The notes: a model not told the origin generated them from the sequence alone. A stretch of DNA of 64,000 nucleotides from Flavobacterium sp. CFS9 (GCF_041154745.1 NZ_AP031573.1:4030001-4094000), one strand, 5' to 3'; positions 17,047 to 26,316 are shown, counted from the stretch's first letter. Program-made: numbers and translations.

Positions 17047-17601
17047 TTACAATTTATAAGAAATCATAACACCTCCACGGTAGGGAAGCCATTCGCCGCT
17101 TTTGTTCCAGTTTTGTGCTTTTTCATATCTTCCGGGAGTTCCATCGTTGTAATACCCGTGATAAAAACCTTGGTGCCAGCCACCTCCTGCGAAAATATCG
17201 AGTAAAAGTTTATCATTTAATTTTATGTTATATCCAACAGTAACTCCTAAGCGATACCCAAAACCATGTTCGTACATGTTAGTGTTCCAGTAATTCCATT
17301 TTTGAATTTTGTAGACGTCCGGTCCAGCGTGCCCGCCTACATAAAAACCTTTATAGTTTTCTTTAAAATGATAACGGAGTTCAGGCGTTAGTGTGTAGAA
17401 TTGCATTGGATTTTTTCCATCAAAAGATTCCCAAAATGATGCCATTACGTCAACACTAAAAGTTAGATTTTTGCCTATGCTGGTTTCAACGCCAACATTT
17501 GGCACTGCTAATAAGGCGGTTGCTGCATTAAACTTGATAAAAGTTTGACTTTGAGACTGAACTGAAAAGAAAAGAACTAGGGCAATAAAAATTTTTTTCA
17601 T
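17047..17601 (-). CDS. Outer-membrane beta-barrel-like protein (DUF3575-type)
   Basis: This 184-residue protein has a signal peptide (MKKIFIALVLFFSVQSQSQT) and then alternating strands with aromatic ends that fit a small outer-membrane barrel. Its wording resembles DUF3575 proteins: YTLTPELRYHF, GFYVGGHAGPDVY, GYRLGVTVGYNIKLNDKLLLDIFAGGGW and the end GGVMISYKL. I chose the ATG at 17601, since a 22-residue upstream extension of the frame lacks signal character. A -7 box TATATTTG lies at 17654-17661 on the minus strand, 52 bases upstream. Its function is unknown. Confidence 0.8.
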   Translation of the reverse strand: MKKIFIALVLFFSVQSQSQTFIKFNAATALLAVPNVGVETSIGKNLTFSVDVMASFWESFDGKNPMQFYTLTPELRYHFKENYKGFYVGGHAGPDVYKIQKWNYWNTNMYEHGFGYRLGVTVGYNIKLNDKLLLDIFAGGGWHQGFYHGYYNDGTPGRYEKAQNWNKSGEWLPYRGGVMISYKL

Positions 17602-17729
17602 AAAAATAGACTTTGGAGATGTTGAAATAAGTTCTTTTTTCTTATTTCGACTGCAAATATAACGCAAAGCAGGTCTTTCTATTATTCGAAATAATTAATT
17701 TAACAGGAATATTTTTTTGTCAACTAGAT

Positions 17730-18287
17730 TTATGATTTCTTATTGTTTACTAATGAGTAGATTACGCTGTCTATAAACTTTCCGTCATAAAGTTCACATT
17801 CTTTAAAATGTCCTTCTTTAACAAAGCCGCACTTTTGCAACACTTTTTCAGAAGCATAATTTTCAGGATCTATCACAGCCTCGATAGAATGTAGTTTCAG
17901 TTCTTCAAATCCATAAGTGATCAGTCGGTTTACGGATTCAGGTATGATCCCTTTTCCGTGAAATTCCGGTAGTAAAATATATCCAATTTCAGCACGGTGA
18001 TGTTCCGGCTGCATTCTGTAATAGCCAATGATTCCTAGTAATTTAGGACTATCTTTTAGAGTAATTCCCCAATTGATTCCAACATTAGTCACAATTTTAT
18101 CTTCGATCATGGCAATGTGTTCCAAAGCCTCTTCAGAATTTTTAACCAGGGGACGCGGGATGAATTTCATCGTTTCAGGATTCGAACGCAATTCGAAAAC
18201 TTCATTAACATCATCAGTTGTAATTCTTCGTAAAAGCAAACGTTCTGTTTCGATTACAGGAAATGGAGTAAAATTAAATTCCAGCAT
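17730..18287 (-). CDS. GNAT family acetyltransferase, RimJ/RimL type
   Basis: This 185-residue acetyltransferase has the RimJ/RimL layout: ETERLLLRRIT near the N-terminus, IGYYRMQPEHHRAEIGYILLPEFHGKGI (acetyl-CoA-binding region with HGKGI in place of R-x-x-G-x-G/A) and a C-terminal LHSIEAVIDPENYASEKVLQKCGF. This subfamily acetylates N-terminal amino groups of ribosomal proteins or small amines; the substrate here is unknown. The gene lies 11 bases downstream of the epimerase-like gene, so the two may be cotranscribed. Confidence 0.88.
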   Translation of the reverse strand: MLEFNFTPFPVIETERLLLRRITTDDVNEVFELRSNPETMKFIPRPLVKNSEEALEHIAMIEDKIVTNVGINWGITLKDSPKLLGIIGYYRMQPEHHRAEIGYILLPEFHGKGIIPESVNRLITYGFEELKLHSIEAVIDPENYASEKVLQKCGFVKEGHFKECELYDGKFIDSVIYSLVNNKKS

Positions 18288-18298
18288 TTTTTTGTAGA

Positions 18299-19150
18299 TT
18301 ATAATATTGATATACTAAATTTTGAATTGAAGATTTGATTAGCTTCCAAAACCAAAACCCCTTCTTTTTCGAATAAATCTCCAGAATTTTCAGCAGTGTC
18401 AGAGTACCCAAGCCAGGGCTCGATGCAAATAAAAGGAGCTTGTGGTTTTGTCCAGATTCCTAAACTTGGAAAGTCCTCAAAATCAACTTTGACATAGGGT
18501 TTGGAGTTTTGAAGGAGTGTTAACGATTTTGATTCCAGGGTTTTAAAAATTAATGCGTCGTTTTCGAATAATTGGTAGTCAAACGGAATTAATCCATTTT
18601 CACTTCTCAAAGTTTCTGTTTGATTAGAAATCAAATCATTTTCTAAAAGGTAATATTTTAAAACTTCTTGTTTTTCGAATTGGAAAGCATAATTTTTAAA
18701 ATCTCCCGGTAATGCTATCGCAGGGTGAGCTCCAATCGAAAATGGCATTTTGCTTTTTCCTGTGTTGATCACTTTATATCCAATATTCAAAGTGGTGTTT
18801 TCAACGCTGTAAGTAAGCTGTAGTTCAAAATCAAAAGGATATTTTTGCAATGTTTCGGCATTTGATTTTAAAGAGAAGATTGCTGTATTTTCAGTCTTTT
18901 CGATCAATTCAAAGTTCATGTCACGTGCAAAACCGTGTCTAGACAATTGATACTCTTTTCCATCTATTGTATAAGTATTGTTTTTAAGGGTGCCTACAAT
19001 AGGAAAAAGTACCGGAGAATGTTTGCCCCAAAAGTCTGGATTACCTTCCCAAATGTATTCTTTATTTTGATTGTCTTTTAATGAAAATAATTCTGCTCCG
19101 GAATGTTTTATTGAGACGCTTATCGCTGAATTGTAGATAGTTGTATTCAA
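18299..19150 (-). CDS. Aldose 1-epimerase family protein
   Basis: This 283-residue protein resembles galactose mutarotase and YeaD-type aldose 1-epimerases. It has the SRHGFARDM segment with the catalytic-type histidine, IGAHPAIALPG (second histidine), WTKPQAPFICIEPWLGYSD and a glutamate near the C-terminus that would act as base. There is no signal peptide, so it acts in the cytoplasm, probably on aldoses or aldose phosphates. The gene is first of a two-gene minus-strand unit with the GNAT and is divergent from the M1 peptidase gene. Confidence 0.9.
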   Translation of the reverse strand: MNTTIYNSAISVSIKHSGAELFSLKDNQNKEYIWEGNPDFWGKHSPVLFPIVGTLKNNTYTIDGKEYQLSRHGFARDMNFELIEKTENTAIFSLKSNAETLQKYPFDFELQLTYSVENTTLNIGYKVINTGKSKMPFSIGAHPAIALPGDFKNYAFQFEKQEVLKYYLLENDLISNQTETLRSENGLIPFDYQLFENDALIFKTLESKSLTLLQNSKPYVKVDFEDFPSLGIWTKPQAPFICIEPWLGYSDTAENSGDLFEKEGVLVLEANQIFNSKFSISIL

Positions 19151-19336
19151 AGTGTTTGAAATTGAAAAAGATTAGTGATATACTGATGTAAATATATTTT
19201 ATAAATTTTATTTTTTTAGGAAAATGGCTTAAAATATTTTTTGCATAAAATTTTGCCAAAATTGGATTTACCTTTTATAATTTCTCTGAAAATAGCTTTT
19301 TTTTTCATTAATTTGCTACATAAACAGCTAAAAATT

Positions 19337-21607
19337 ATGAAAAAACAATCCTCAAAAGCCTTATTAACCATGGCTTTGTTTGTTGGAGTTTCTTCTGTCT
19401 GGGCACAGCAAACACCTCCTGCAACAGTAGTAAATCCTGTTAACAATTACGATTATCACGATGCGTTTGGACCAAATTTTTATACCAAAAATGGAACTCC
19501 AACGCGTTCTGCAAACGGTCAGCCGGGAGTTGAATATTGGCAAAACAGAGCCGATTATCAGATAACGGCAAAATTAAATGGAACTACGAATGAAATTATT
19601 GGTACAGATGTGATCACTTATACCAATAATAGTCCAGATAAAATGTCATTTGTGTGGCTGAATCTAGATCAAAATTTATTCAAAAATGATTCAAGAGGAA
19701 ACGCGGTAGTGCCACTTACAGGAAGTCGTAATGGTGCTCAGGGACAGGTTTTTGACGGAGGTAATAAAATTAAATCGGTAAAAGTAATTTCAGGCGGAAA
19801 GAAAAAGACTGAAGTTGAGGCTAAATATGTAATTACAGACACCAGAATGCAGATATTTCTTCCGGAAACATTAGCGTCAAAAGGAGGAGCTGTAAAAATA
19901 AAAATAGAGTTCTCATTCATTGCGCCTTTTGAAGGATCGGACAGAATGGGAGTTTTAGAAACGAAAAATGGTAAAATTTTTACGATTGCACAGTGGTATC
20001 CACGTATGTGTGTGTACGATGATATAAAAGGATGGAATACTGCACCATATTTAGGAGCATCAGAGTTTTACTTAGAATATGGGAATTTTGATGTGAAATT
20101 AACGGTACCTTCAAACCATTATGTGGTAGGATCAGGAGAATTGATAAACGGTGCAGAAGTATTACCGGCAGAACAGCTTAAACGTTATAAAGAAGCGGGT
20201 CAAAGTGATAAAACTGTTACAATTCGTTCTGCTGAAGAAGTGACCGCAACGGCAAATTCTAAAGCAACAGGAGAGAAAACATGGCATTATCAGATAAAAA
20301 ATGCTCGTGATTTTTCCTGGGCTTCCTCAGCAGCTTTTGTTTTAGACGGCGCAAAGATTAATTTACCAAGTGGTAAAAAAGCATTGGCTTTATCAGCTTA
20401 TCCGGTAGAAAGTGGTGGGAATGAAGCTTACGGACGTTCTACGGAATATGTAAAAGCATCAATTGAACATTATTCTAAACAATGGTTTGAATATCCTTAT
20501 CCTGTAGCAACAAACGTGGCAGGAAATGAAGGCGGAATGGAATATCCGGGAATTGTTTTTTGCAGTTGGGAATCAAAAGGACAGGATTTATGGGGGGTAA
20601 CCGATCATGAATTTGGACATATTTGGTTTCCTATGATTGTAGGTTCAAACGAAAGATTATTTGGCTGGATGGATGAAGGATTTAATACTTTTATTAACTC
20701 AATTAGTACTGCCGAGTTTAACAAAGGTGAATATAAAGAAGCACCATCAGATTTAAATAAATTAGCGGAGCCATTTACAAGACCCGATTTAGAGACGATA
20801 ATGAGTTCACCTGATAATATGAAGGAAGCTAATATTGGTATGTTGTGCTACTTTAAACCAGGTTCCGGTCTGGTAATTTTAAGAGAACAAATCTTAGGAA
20901 AAGAGCGTTTTGATCTTGCTTTCCGTACTTATATAGAAAGATGGGCTTATAAGCATCCACAACCGGATGATTTCTTCAGATCGATGGAGAATGTGGCGGG
21001 TGAAGATTTAAGCTGGTTCTGGAGAAGCTGGTTTGTGAACAACTGGCGTTTTAATCAAGGGATTAATTCAATTAAATACATAAAAAATGATCCGTCTAAA
21101 GGGGTTGCAATCACGGTCGAAAATTTTGACAAGATGCCAATGCCGGTTATTTTAGATGTGAAAACAAAAAGCGGGAAAGTTACAAGAGTGAAATTACCGG
21201 TGGAAATTTGGCAACGAAATAAGGTATGGACTTTCAAACACAATTCTACTGAAGAAATTGAAAGTATAACACTTGATCCTGATCATGTTTTCCCTGATAA
21301 TAATGTAACAAATAACGTTTGGACAGCAGGAAATGGTAAAATAGAAAAAGATATAGTTTTAGATGGCTATGTAGGAACATATTCAACTTCAAGAGCTCCT
21401 TTGAAAATTGATTTTACAGAAAAAAATAGTGCATTGAGTGTTCAAATAACAAACTATCCTAAGTTTACAGTTAAGGCGGTAGAAAATGAAAAAGATGTCT
21501 TTCAATCAGCTGAAGCCGGATTAAAATTCAAATTTAATGAGGCTAAAAGTGGTTTTGACATGATTATTTTGAGCAGCGGAGATACAATCCCGTTTACTAA
21601 AAATTAA
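19337..21607 (+). CDS. Secreted M1 family aminopeptidase
   Basis: This 756-residue metallopeptidase begins with a signal peptide ([20 protein letters not shown], then VWAQ). The zinc site is HEFGH at residues 424-428 with E447 as the third ligand (HEXXH-X18-E). The substrate-recognition motif of the family appears as GGMEYPG just before it, in place of GAMEN. Enzymes of this type trim N-terminal residues from peptides in the periplasm or outside. I chose the ATG at 19337. A frame starting at 19241 would add 32 residues that include hydrophobic but unlikely leader sequence. A terminator follows the stop. Confidence 0.95.
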   Translation: MKKQSSKALLTMALFVGVSSVWAQQTPPATVVNPVNNYDYHDAFGPNFYTKNGTPTRSANGQPGVEYWQNRADYQITAKLNGTTNEIIGTDVITYTNNSPDKMSFVWLNLDQNLFKNDSRGNAVVPLTGSRNGAQGQVFDGGNKIKSVKVISGGKKKTEVEAKYVITDTRMQIFLPETLASKGGAVKIKIEFSFIAPFEGSDRMGVLETKNGKIFTIAQWYPRMCVYDDIKGWNTAPYLGASEFYLEYGNFDVKLTVPSNHYVVGSGELINGAEVLPAEQLKRYKEAGQSDKTVTIRSAEEVTATANSKATGEKTWHYQIKNARDFSWASSAAFVLDGAKINLPSGKKALALSAYPVESGGNEAYGRSTEYVKASIEHYSKQWFEYPYPVATNVAGNEGGMEYPGIVFCSWESKGQDLWGVTDHEFGHIWFPMIVGSNERLFGWMDEGFNTFINSISTAEFNKGEYKEAPSDLNKLAEPFTRPDLETIMSSPDNMKEANIGMLCYFKPGSGLVILREQILGKERFDLAFRTYIERWAYKHPQPDDFFRSMENVAGEDLSWFWRSWFVNNWRFNQGINSIKYIKNDPSKGVAITVENFDKMPMPVILDVKTKSGKVTRVKLPVEIWQRNKVWTFKHNSTEEIESITLDPDHVFPDNNVTNNVWTAGNGKIEKDIVLDGYVGTYSTSRAPLKIDFTEKNSALSVQITNYPKFTVKAVENEKDVFQSAEAGLKFKFNEAKSGFDMIILSSGDTIPFTKN

Positions 21608-21632
21608 AACATAAATTTTTAATTTATTGATA

Positions 21633-21666
21633 GCCCGATAGTTATTTTTAGCTATCGGGTTTTTTA
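21633..21666 (+). terminator. Terminator of the M1 peptidase gene
   Basis: The arms CCCGATAG and CTATCGGG flank an AT-rich loop, followed by a run of T. It lies 26 bases after the stop and separates the gene from the arginine promoter. Confidence 0.9.
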
Positions 21667-21718
21667 TGGACCAATATTAACATTCTGTAAAAAAAATGTT
21701 AGAATTTTACTTTTTTGT

Positions 21719-21747
21719 TTTGTAAATAAAAAAATAGTGTACTTTTG
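21719..21747 (+). promoter_or_regulatory. Promoter of the arginine-proline cluster
   Basis: TTTG at 21719-21722 is followed after 17 bases by TACTTTTG at 21740-21747, which agrees with the Bacteroidetes -33/-7 consensus (TTG and TAnnTTTG). The start of transcription would fall near 21754, the start codon of the leader peptide. Confidence 0.75.
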
Positions 21748-21753
21748 CAGTCA

Positions 21754-21840
21754 ATGAATAAAATAAGTTTACATATAACTTCTTTGTCACGGACAAACTC
21801 AACTGTAACTTCTCCCGAAGTACGGACACTATCCCTATAG
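21754..21840 (+). CDS. Candidate arginine leader peptide (28 aa)
   Basis: A 28-codon ATG frame begins 6 bases after the -7 box, with a nearly leaderless start. The peptide starts MNKISLHITSLSRTN and ends EVRTLSL. Its only two arginine codons are both CGG, each followed by ACA, at 21790-21792 and 21823-21825. CGG looks uncommon in the AT-rich genes here, but I did not count codons. The second CGG forms the base of a hairpin (21823-21849) and the stop codon lies in its 3' arm. A short arginine-containing frame immediately ahead of arginine genes suggests a transcription attenuator. There is no homology evidence. Confidence 0.5.
   Translation: MNKISLHITSLSRTNSTVTSPEVRTLSL
21783..21797 (+). promoter_or_regulatory. 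Dyad TTTGTC-ACG-GACAAA in the arginine leader
   Basis: Perfect 6-bp arms flank a 3-base loop. The first CGG codon (21790-21792) lies at the loop and 3' arm. It repeats the arms of the dyad at 21903-21919, so it could be a protein-binding site or an RNA hairpin that can switch partners. Confidence 0.5.
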
Positions 21841-21856
21841 TGTTCACCGAGTTTTT
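21823..21856 (+). terminator. Attenuator-like hairpin in the arginine leader
   Basis: The stem CGG-ACACTAT pairs with ATAGTGT-(TCA bulge)-CCG, loop CCCT, and is followed by AG and five T. It resembles an intrinsic terminator about 230 bases upstream of the first enzyme gene, inside the leader frame. Confidence 0.5.
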
Positions 21857-21902
21857 CGCCGCGTATTTATTTATATTCATTTTTCATCTTGAAATCACAT
21901 CA

Positions 21903-21919
21903 TTTGTCCATTGGACAAA
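21903..21919 (+). promoter_or_regulatory. Second dyad, TTTGTCCATTGGACAAA
   Basis: Perfect 8-bp arms around one base. It shares TTTGTC...GACAAA with the dyad at 21783. The rest of the leader to 22075 is AT-rich with no other clear structure. Confidence 0.55.
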
Positions 21920-22075
21920 CATATCCTAAAAGTATATATTATTTTTTGAATTTTCTTAATCAAGTTTTTGATTTTGAGAATGTTACTTCTATTTTGCTTA
22001 TTTTTATTGGATTGAATTCAGGATTTCAAACTAAACAATACGTTTTAATTTTTAACTCTAACTTCAACTATTGAA

Positions 22076-22717
22076 ATGAAAATCTCTATTGTTGTTACTC
22101 AGGAAGAACACTTCAAATTCGCACAGGAAATTTGCGATACAATAGAATCATCAGCCTTATTAAGAGGCACCGGGATTGCTAAAAGAACACCTGAATACAT
22201 TCAGAAAAAAATGTCGAATGGTGATGCGATGATTGCTTTGGCAGACGGAAAATTTGCAGGTTTTTGTTACATCGAAAGTTGGGAGCACGGAAAGTTTGTT
22301 GCCCATTCCGGTTTAATTGTACATCCGGATTACAGAAGTTTAGGTTTAGCCAAAAAAATCAAGTCAAAAGTTTTCGATTATTCTCTGGAAAGATACCCTG
22401 ATGCTAAGATATTTGGTATTACAACAGGTTTGGCTGTAATGAAAATAAACTCTGATTTAGGATACAAACCTGTACCTTTTTCTGAACTGACTACCGATCC
22501 AAGTTTTTGGGCAGGCTGTAAAACCTGTACGAACTACGAAATTTTAAAAAGCAAAGAAAACAAAATGTGTCTTTGTACAGGGATGCTGTATGATCCAAAA
22601 GACAAACAGAAAGATCCGCCAAAACACCCATTTAATGTAGCTGTTTTAAGCAGACTGAAAAAAATCAAACAAGCTTTGTTCCTGAATAAAACATTGTTTT
22701 TCGGGTTCTTATCTTAA
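22076..22717 (+). CDS. GNAT acyltransferase at the head of the arginine cluster
   Basis: This 213-residue GNAT protein has a core from about residue 1 to 140, with the acyl-CoA-binding turn R87-SLGLA and the strand-helix KIFGITTG. The C-terminal third has four cysteines: C148 and C151 (WAGCKTC) and C165 and C167 (CLC), possibly a metal site. It opens the arginine cluster, directly before argG, and no other enzyme for step one of the pathway is encoded here. I infer a glutamate N-acyltransferase (N-acetyl or N-succinyl glutamate synthase). From memory, fitness data for Bacteroidetes relatives suggest such a role, but I cannot verify it here. Confidence 0.75.
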   Translation: MKISIVVTQEEHFKFAQEICDTIESSALLRGTGIAKRTPEYIQKKMSNGDAMIALADGKFAGFCYIESWEHGKFVAHSGLIVHPDYRSLGLAKKIKSKVFDYSLERYPDAKIFGITTGLAVMKINSDLGYKPVPFSELTTDPSFWAGCKTCTNYEILKSKENKMCLCTGMLYDPKDKQKDPPKHPFNVAVLSRLKKIKQALFLNKTLFFGFLS

Positions 22718-22784
22718 AAAATTAAACTAAAAATTAGAATCTCAAACGTGCTAAATACGAAAGTATTAGCTTAAATTATAAAAA

Positions 22785-23978
22785 ATGAAAAAAGTTGTAT
22801 TAGCTTATAGTGGAGGATTAGATACCTCGTATTGTTTGAAATATTTAAAAAATGAAAAAGGGTACGAAGTTCATACGGTTCTGGTAGATACAGGAGGATT
22901 TGACGAAGAAGAATTGTCAGCTATCGAAAAGAGAGCGTATGAGTTAGGGAGCGCACAACACGCGAACCTTACAATTGTAGACAAATATTATGACAAAGCT
23001 ATAAAATATTTGATTTTCGGAAATGTGTTAAAAAACAATACGTATCCCTTATCAGTGAGCGCTGAACGTGTTTTTCAGGCAATTGAAGCAATCAAATATG
23101 CTAAAAAAGTAGGAGCAAGTGCCATTGCACATGGAAGTACAGGTGCAGGAAATGACCAAATCCGTTTCGATTTGATTTTCCAGACTATTGCTCCTGAAAT
23201 TGAAATCATTACTCCAATTAGAGATTTAAAGCTTTCAAGACAAGAAGAAGTAGATTATTTGTCTAAAAATGGAGTACATTATTCTTGGGAAAAAGCACAA
23301 TATTCAATTAATAAAGGACTTTGGGGAACTAGTGTAGGTGGTAAAGAAACCCTAACGTCAAGTGAACCTCTGCCGAGTGAAGCCTATCCTTCGCAATTGC
23401 AAAAAGAAGGTGAAGAAAAAGTGACTTTGCATTTTGAGCAAGGAGAATTAGTAGCCTTAAACGGTAAAAAAGATGTTCCTGAGAAAAATATTGTCAAACT
23501 TGAAAAGCTGGCAAATGCTTATGCTATCGGGAGAGATATTCACGTAGGTGATACCATTATCGGAATTAAAGGAAGAGTTGGTTTTGAAGCCGCTGCACCA
23601 TTAATTATCATCAAAGCCCACCATTTATTAGAGAAACATACACTTGGTAAATGGCAGCAATACTGGAAAGAACAGTTAGGAAACTGGTACGGAATGTTAT
23701 TCCATGAAGGTCAGTTTTTAGATCCGGTAATGCGTAATATCGAAACCTTTTTGCAGGACACACAGAAAACAGTGAATGGAACTGTAACAGTTTCATTAAA
23801 ACCATACCATTTTTCACTTGACGGAATTGAATCTAAAAATGATTTAATGAATACAGGTTTTGGTCAGTATGGAGAAATGAATAATGCGTGGACATCTGAA
23901 GATGCAAAAGGATTTATTAAGATTTTAGGTAATGCTCAAAACATATTTTCATCTGTAAACCATTTAGATCATGATTAA
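22785..23978 (+). CDS. argG: Argininosuccinate synthase
   Basis: ArgG condenses citrulline and aspartate with ATP to argininosuccinate. The 397-residue protein starts with the ATP-PP motif AYSGGLDTSYC and has HGSTGAGNDQIRFD, IGIKGRVGFEAAAP and QYSINKGLWGTSVGG, as the family does. It follows the GNAT gene by 67 bases. In that spacer lies a hairpin with a GAAA tetraloop (22750-22770, arms GCTAAATAC/GTATTAGC with one bulged A). The last 8 bases overlap argC, so these two genes are coupled. Confidence 0.96.
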   Translation: MKKVVLAYSGGLDTSYCLKYLKNEKGYEVHTVLVDTGGFDEEELSAIEKRAYELGSAQHANLTIVDKYYDKAIKYLIFGNVLKNNTYPLSVSAERVFQAIEAIKYAKKVGASAIAHGSTGAGNDQIRFDLIFQTIAPEIEIITPIRDLKLSRQEEVDYLSKNGVHYSWEKAQYSINKGLWGTSVGGKETLTSSEPLPSEAYPSQLQKEGEEKVTLHFEQGELVALNGKKDVPEKNIVKLEKLANAYAIGRDIHVGDTIIGIKGRVGFEAAAPLIIIKAHHLLEKHTLGKWQQYWKEQLGNWYGMLFHEGQFLDPVMRNIETFLQDTQKTVNGTVTVSLKPYHFSLDGIESKNDLMNTGFGQYGEMNNAWTSEDAKGFIKILGNAQNIFSSVNHLDHD

Positions 23979-24948
23979 TGTCGGAATAATTGGTGGTTCA
24001 GGCTACACAGCCGGAGAGCTCATCAGAATCTTAATGTATCATCCCAAGGTAAACATTGATTTTGTTTACAGTACAACCAATTCGGGAAAACCACTTTCTG
24101 TGGCACATCAGGATTTGATGGGAGATATCGAAATGAATTTTACAGATATTGTTAACCCGAATGTAAATGTAGTGTTTCTATGTCTTGGTCACGGAAAATC
24201 TATTTCGTTTTTGAAAGAGAATCAGTTTGCAAGCCACACCAAAATCATCGATTTGGGGAATGATTTCAGATTGAACAAAGATGCTCATTTTGATGGAAAA
24301 GATTTTGTTTACGGTCTTCCGGAATTGAATAAATCAGCGATCAAAAAAGCAAATTATATTGCAAATCCGGGTTGTTTTGCTACAGCGATCCAATTGGCTT
24401 TGTTGCCTTTAGCAAACAGTGATTTGTTGCTTAATGATGTTCATATTAATGCAACAACCGGAAGTACCGGAGCAGGAGTGGGACTTTCAGAAACGTCTCA
24501 TTTTAGCTGGAGAAACAATAATATGTCACATTATAAAGCTTTTGAACACCAGCATTTGGGAGAAATCGGAGAAAGTTTGGTGCAGTTACAGGATGATTTT
24601 GAAAGTGAATTGCTTTTTATTCCAAATAGAGGAGATTTTCCAAGAGGAATTTTTGCCACACTTTATACCATTTCGGATGAAAGCCTGGAACAAACGGTAG
24701 CCAGATACGAAGAATTCTATAAAAATGAGCCTTTTGTTACAGTGACAACGACAAACATCAATATGAAACAAGTCGTTCAAACCAACAAATGTATCATCAG
24801 TTTAATGAAAAAAGGAAACCGGATATTGATCACTTCAATTATTGACAATTTAACCAAAGGTGCTTCAGGCCAAGCCATTCAAAACATGAATTTAATGTTC
24901 GGATTAGAAGAAACCACCGGTTTAAAATTGAAACCAAGCGGATTTTAG
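23971..24948 (+). CDS. argC: N-acyl-gamma-glutamyl-phosphate reductase
   Basis: This NADP-dependent reductase converts N-acyl-glutamyl phosphate to the semialdehyde. The 325-residue protein begins with the Rossmann motif GIIGGSGYTAGEL and has the catalytic cysteine C135 in NPGCFATA. A histidine of the active site lies in FEHQHLGEIG near residues 190-200. Its start overlaps the end of argG (8 bases). Whether its substrate carries an acetyl or a succinyl group cannot be read from the sequence. It is followed by an array of intergenic words. Confidence 0.95.
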   Translation: MINVGIIGGSGYTAGELIRILMYHPKVNIDFVYSTTNSGKPLSVAHQDLMGDIEMNFTDIVNPNVNVVFLCLGHGKSISFLKENQFASHTKIIDLGNDFRLNKDAHFDGKDFVYGLPELNKSAIKKANYIANPGCFATAIQLALLPLANSDLLLNDVHINATTGSTGAGVGLSETSHFSWRNNNMSHYKAFEHQHLGEIGESLVQLQDDFESELLFIPNRGDFPRGIFATLYTISDESLEQTVARYEEFYKNEPFVTVTTTNINMKQVVQTNKCIISLMKKGNRILITSIIDNLTKGASGQAIQNMNLMFGLEETTGLKLKPSGF

Positions 24949-24956
24949 AAAAATTT

Positions 24957-25090
24957 GTTTCAAGTTTAAAGTTTCAAGTTTCACGTTTGATACGTAATTT
25001 GAAACTCTCAACATGAAACTGAAATCAGTTTTAAGTTTAAAGTTTCAGTTTTTGCGTGCTATGAGCAACTTGAAACTTTAAACCTGAAAC
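24957..25090. repeat. Word-array repeat, GTTTCAAGTTTAAAG type
   Basis: Several copies of the word AAGTTTAAAGTTTCA and of its complement TTGAAACTTTAAACCTGAAAC occur between argC and argD, so the two ends can pair in one long imperfect hairpin. A very similar array lies at 51120-51256. Confidence 0.9.
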
Positions 25091-25106
25091 AAAACAAACA
25101 AAAAAC

Positions 25107-26246
25107 ATGAACTTATTCAACGTTTACCCATTATACGACATCACTCCGGTTAAAGCTATAGATTGTACAATTGTAGATGACAAAGGAGTAGAATACTTAG
25201 ATTTATACAGCGGACATGGTGTGATTTCTATTGGACATACACAACCGGATTACGTAGCCAAATTAAAGAACCAATTGGATCACTTAGGATTTTATTCCAA
25301 TGCGATTCAGAACCCATTGCAGGTAGAGCTGGCTCAAAAACTAGGAAAGCTTTCAGGATTAGAAGATTATGAGTTGTTTTTATGCAGTTCAGGTGCAGAA
25401 GCCAACGAAAATGCATTAAAACTAGCTTCTTTTCATAACGGGAAATCAAGAGTTGTAGCTTTTGATAATTCTTTTCACGGAAGAACCTCTGCAGCCGTTG
25501 CTGTTACCGATAATAAAAAAATTGTAGCGCCAATCAATGCACAGCAGGAAGTTACTTTTTTACCCTTAAATCAAATCGAATTAGTTGAAGCAGAACTTGC
25601 AAAAGGAGATGTTTCTTCAGTAATTATCGAAGGAATTCAAGGAGTAGGAGGTTTAGACGAGGGAACAACTGAATTTTTTCAGGCTTTAGAAAAAGTCTGC
25701 AAAAAGCACGATGTGATTTTAATTTTAGACGAAGTACAGTCAGGATATGGAAGAAGCGGAAAGTTTTTCGCCTTTCAGCATCACGGAATCAATGCTGATA
25801 TTATTTCAGTAGCAAAAGGAATGGGGAATGGTTTTCCAGTTGGAGCTATTTTAATCTCTCCAAAATTTGAAGCAAGTTTCGGATTGTTGGGGACCACTTT
25901 CGGAGGTAGTCATTTATCGTGTGCTGCCGGTATTGCGGTACTGGATGTAATTGAAAAATTGGATTTACAGAAGAATGTAAACGAAGTTTCGGCTTATTTC
26001 TTAGAAAAAATTAAAGAAGTTCCAGGAATTAAAAAAGTAAAAGGGAAAGGTTTGATGCTTGGAGTAGAATTTGATTTTGATGTAGCTGCATTAAGAAAAA
26101 AACTAATCATCGAAAAACATATTTTCACAGGAAGTGCCAACAATAAAAATCTGTTAAGAATTCTTCCTCCCTTAACAGTGAAGAAATCAGATATTGATAC
26201 TTTCATTGCAGCTTTAAAAGAGAGTTTGGAAGAACTTAAAAATTAA
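25107..26246 (+). CDS. argD: Acylornithine aminotransferase (class III)
   Basis: This 379-residue class-III aminotransferase carries the PLP lysine K237 in SVAKGMGNGFPVG and the family motif ILDEVQSGYGRSGKF before it. It converts N-acyl-glutamate semialdehyde to N-acylornithine with glutamate as donor. Position between argC and the pro genes supports the arginine role. Related enzymes also act on ornithine or 4-aminobutyrate, so the substrate is inferred from context. The start ATG is 17 bases after the word array. Confidence 0.92.
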   Translation: MNLFNVYPLYDITPVKAIDCTIVDDKGVEYLDLYSGHGVISIGHTQPDYVAKLKNQLDHLGFYSNAIQNPLQVELAQKLGKLSGLEDYELFLCSSGAEANENALKLASFHNGKSRVVAFDNSFHGRTSAAVAVTDNKKIVAPINAQQEVTFLPLNQIELVEAELAKGDVSSVIIEGIQGVGGLDEGTTEFFQALEKVCKKHDVILILDEVQSGYGRSGKFFAFQHHGINADIISVAKGMGNGFPVGAILISPKFEASFGLLGTTFGGSHLSCAAGIAVLDVIEKLDLQKNVNEVSAYFLEKIKEVPGIKKVKGKGLMLGVEFDFDVAALRKKLIIEKHIFTGSANNKNLLRILPPLTVKKSDIDTFIAALKESLEELKN

Positions 26247-26261
26247 AGTTTACCATATACT

Positions 26262-26293
26262 GTTAATTCGTTTAATCGTTTAAACGGATTAAC
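26262..26293. repeat. Inverted repeat GTTAATTCGTTTA / TAAACGGATTAAC
   Basis: Arms of 13 bases, with one mismatch, lie between argD and proA with TTAAAC-type words around them. It belongs to the same kind of intergenic word arrays. Confidence 0.8.
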
Positions 26294-26316
26294 AACTAAC
26301 CAATTAAACCAAAAAA

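Noticed and set aside
19241..19336. Upstream extension of the M1 peptidase
   Set aside because: The ATG at 19337 starts a normal signal peptide; the extension would place it internally.
21889..22074. 61-codon frame directly before the GNAT gene
   Set aside because: It begins at a TTG, is AT-driven low-complexity sequence, and spans a dyad. The 28-codon frame nearer the promoter is the better leader candidate.
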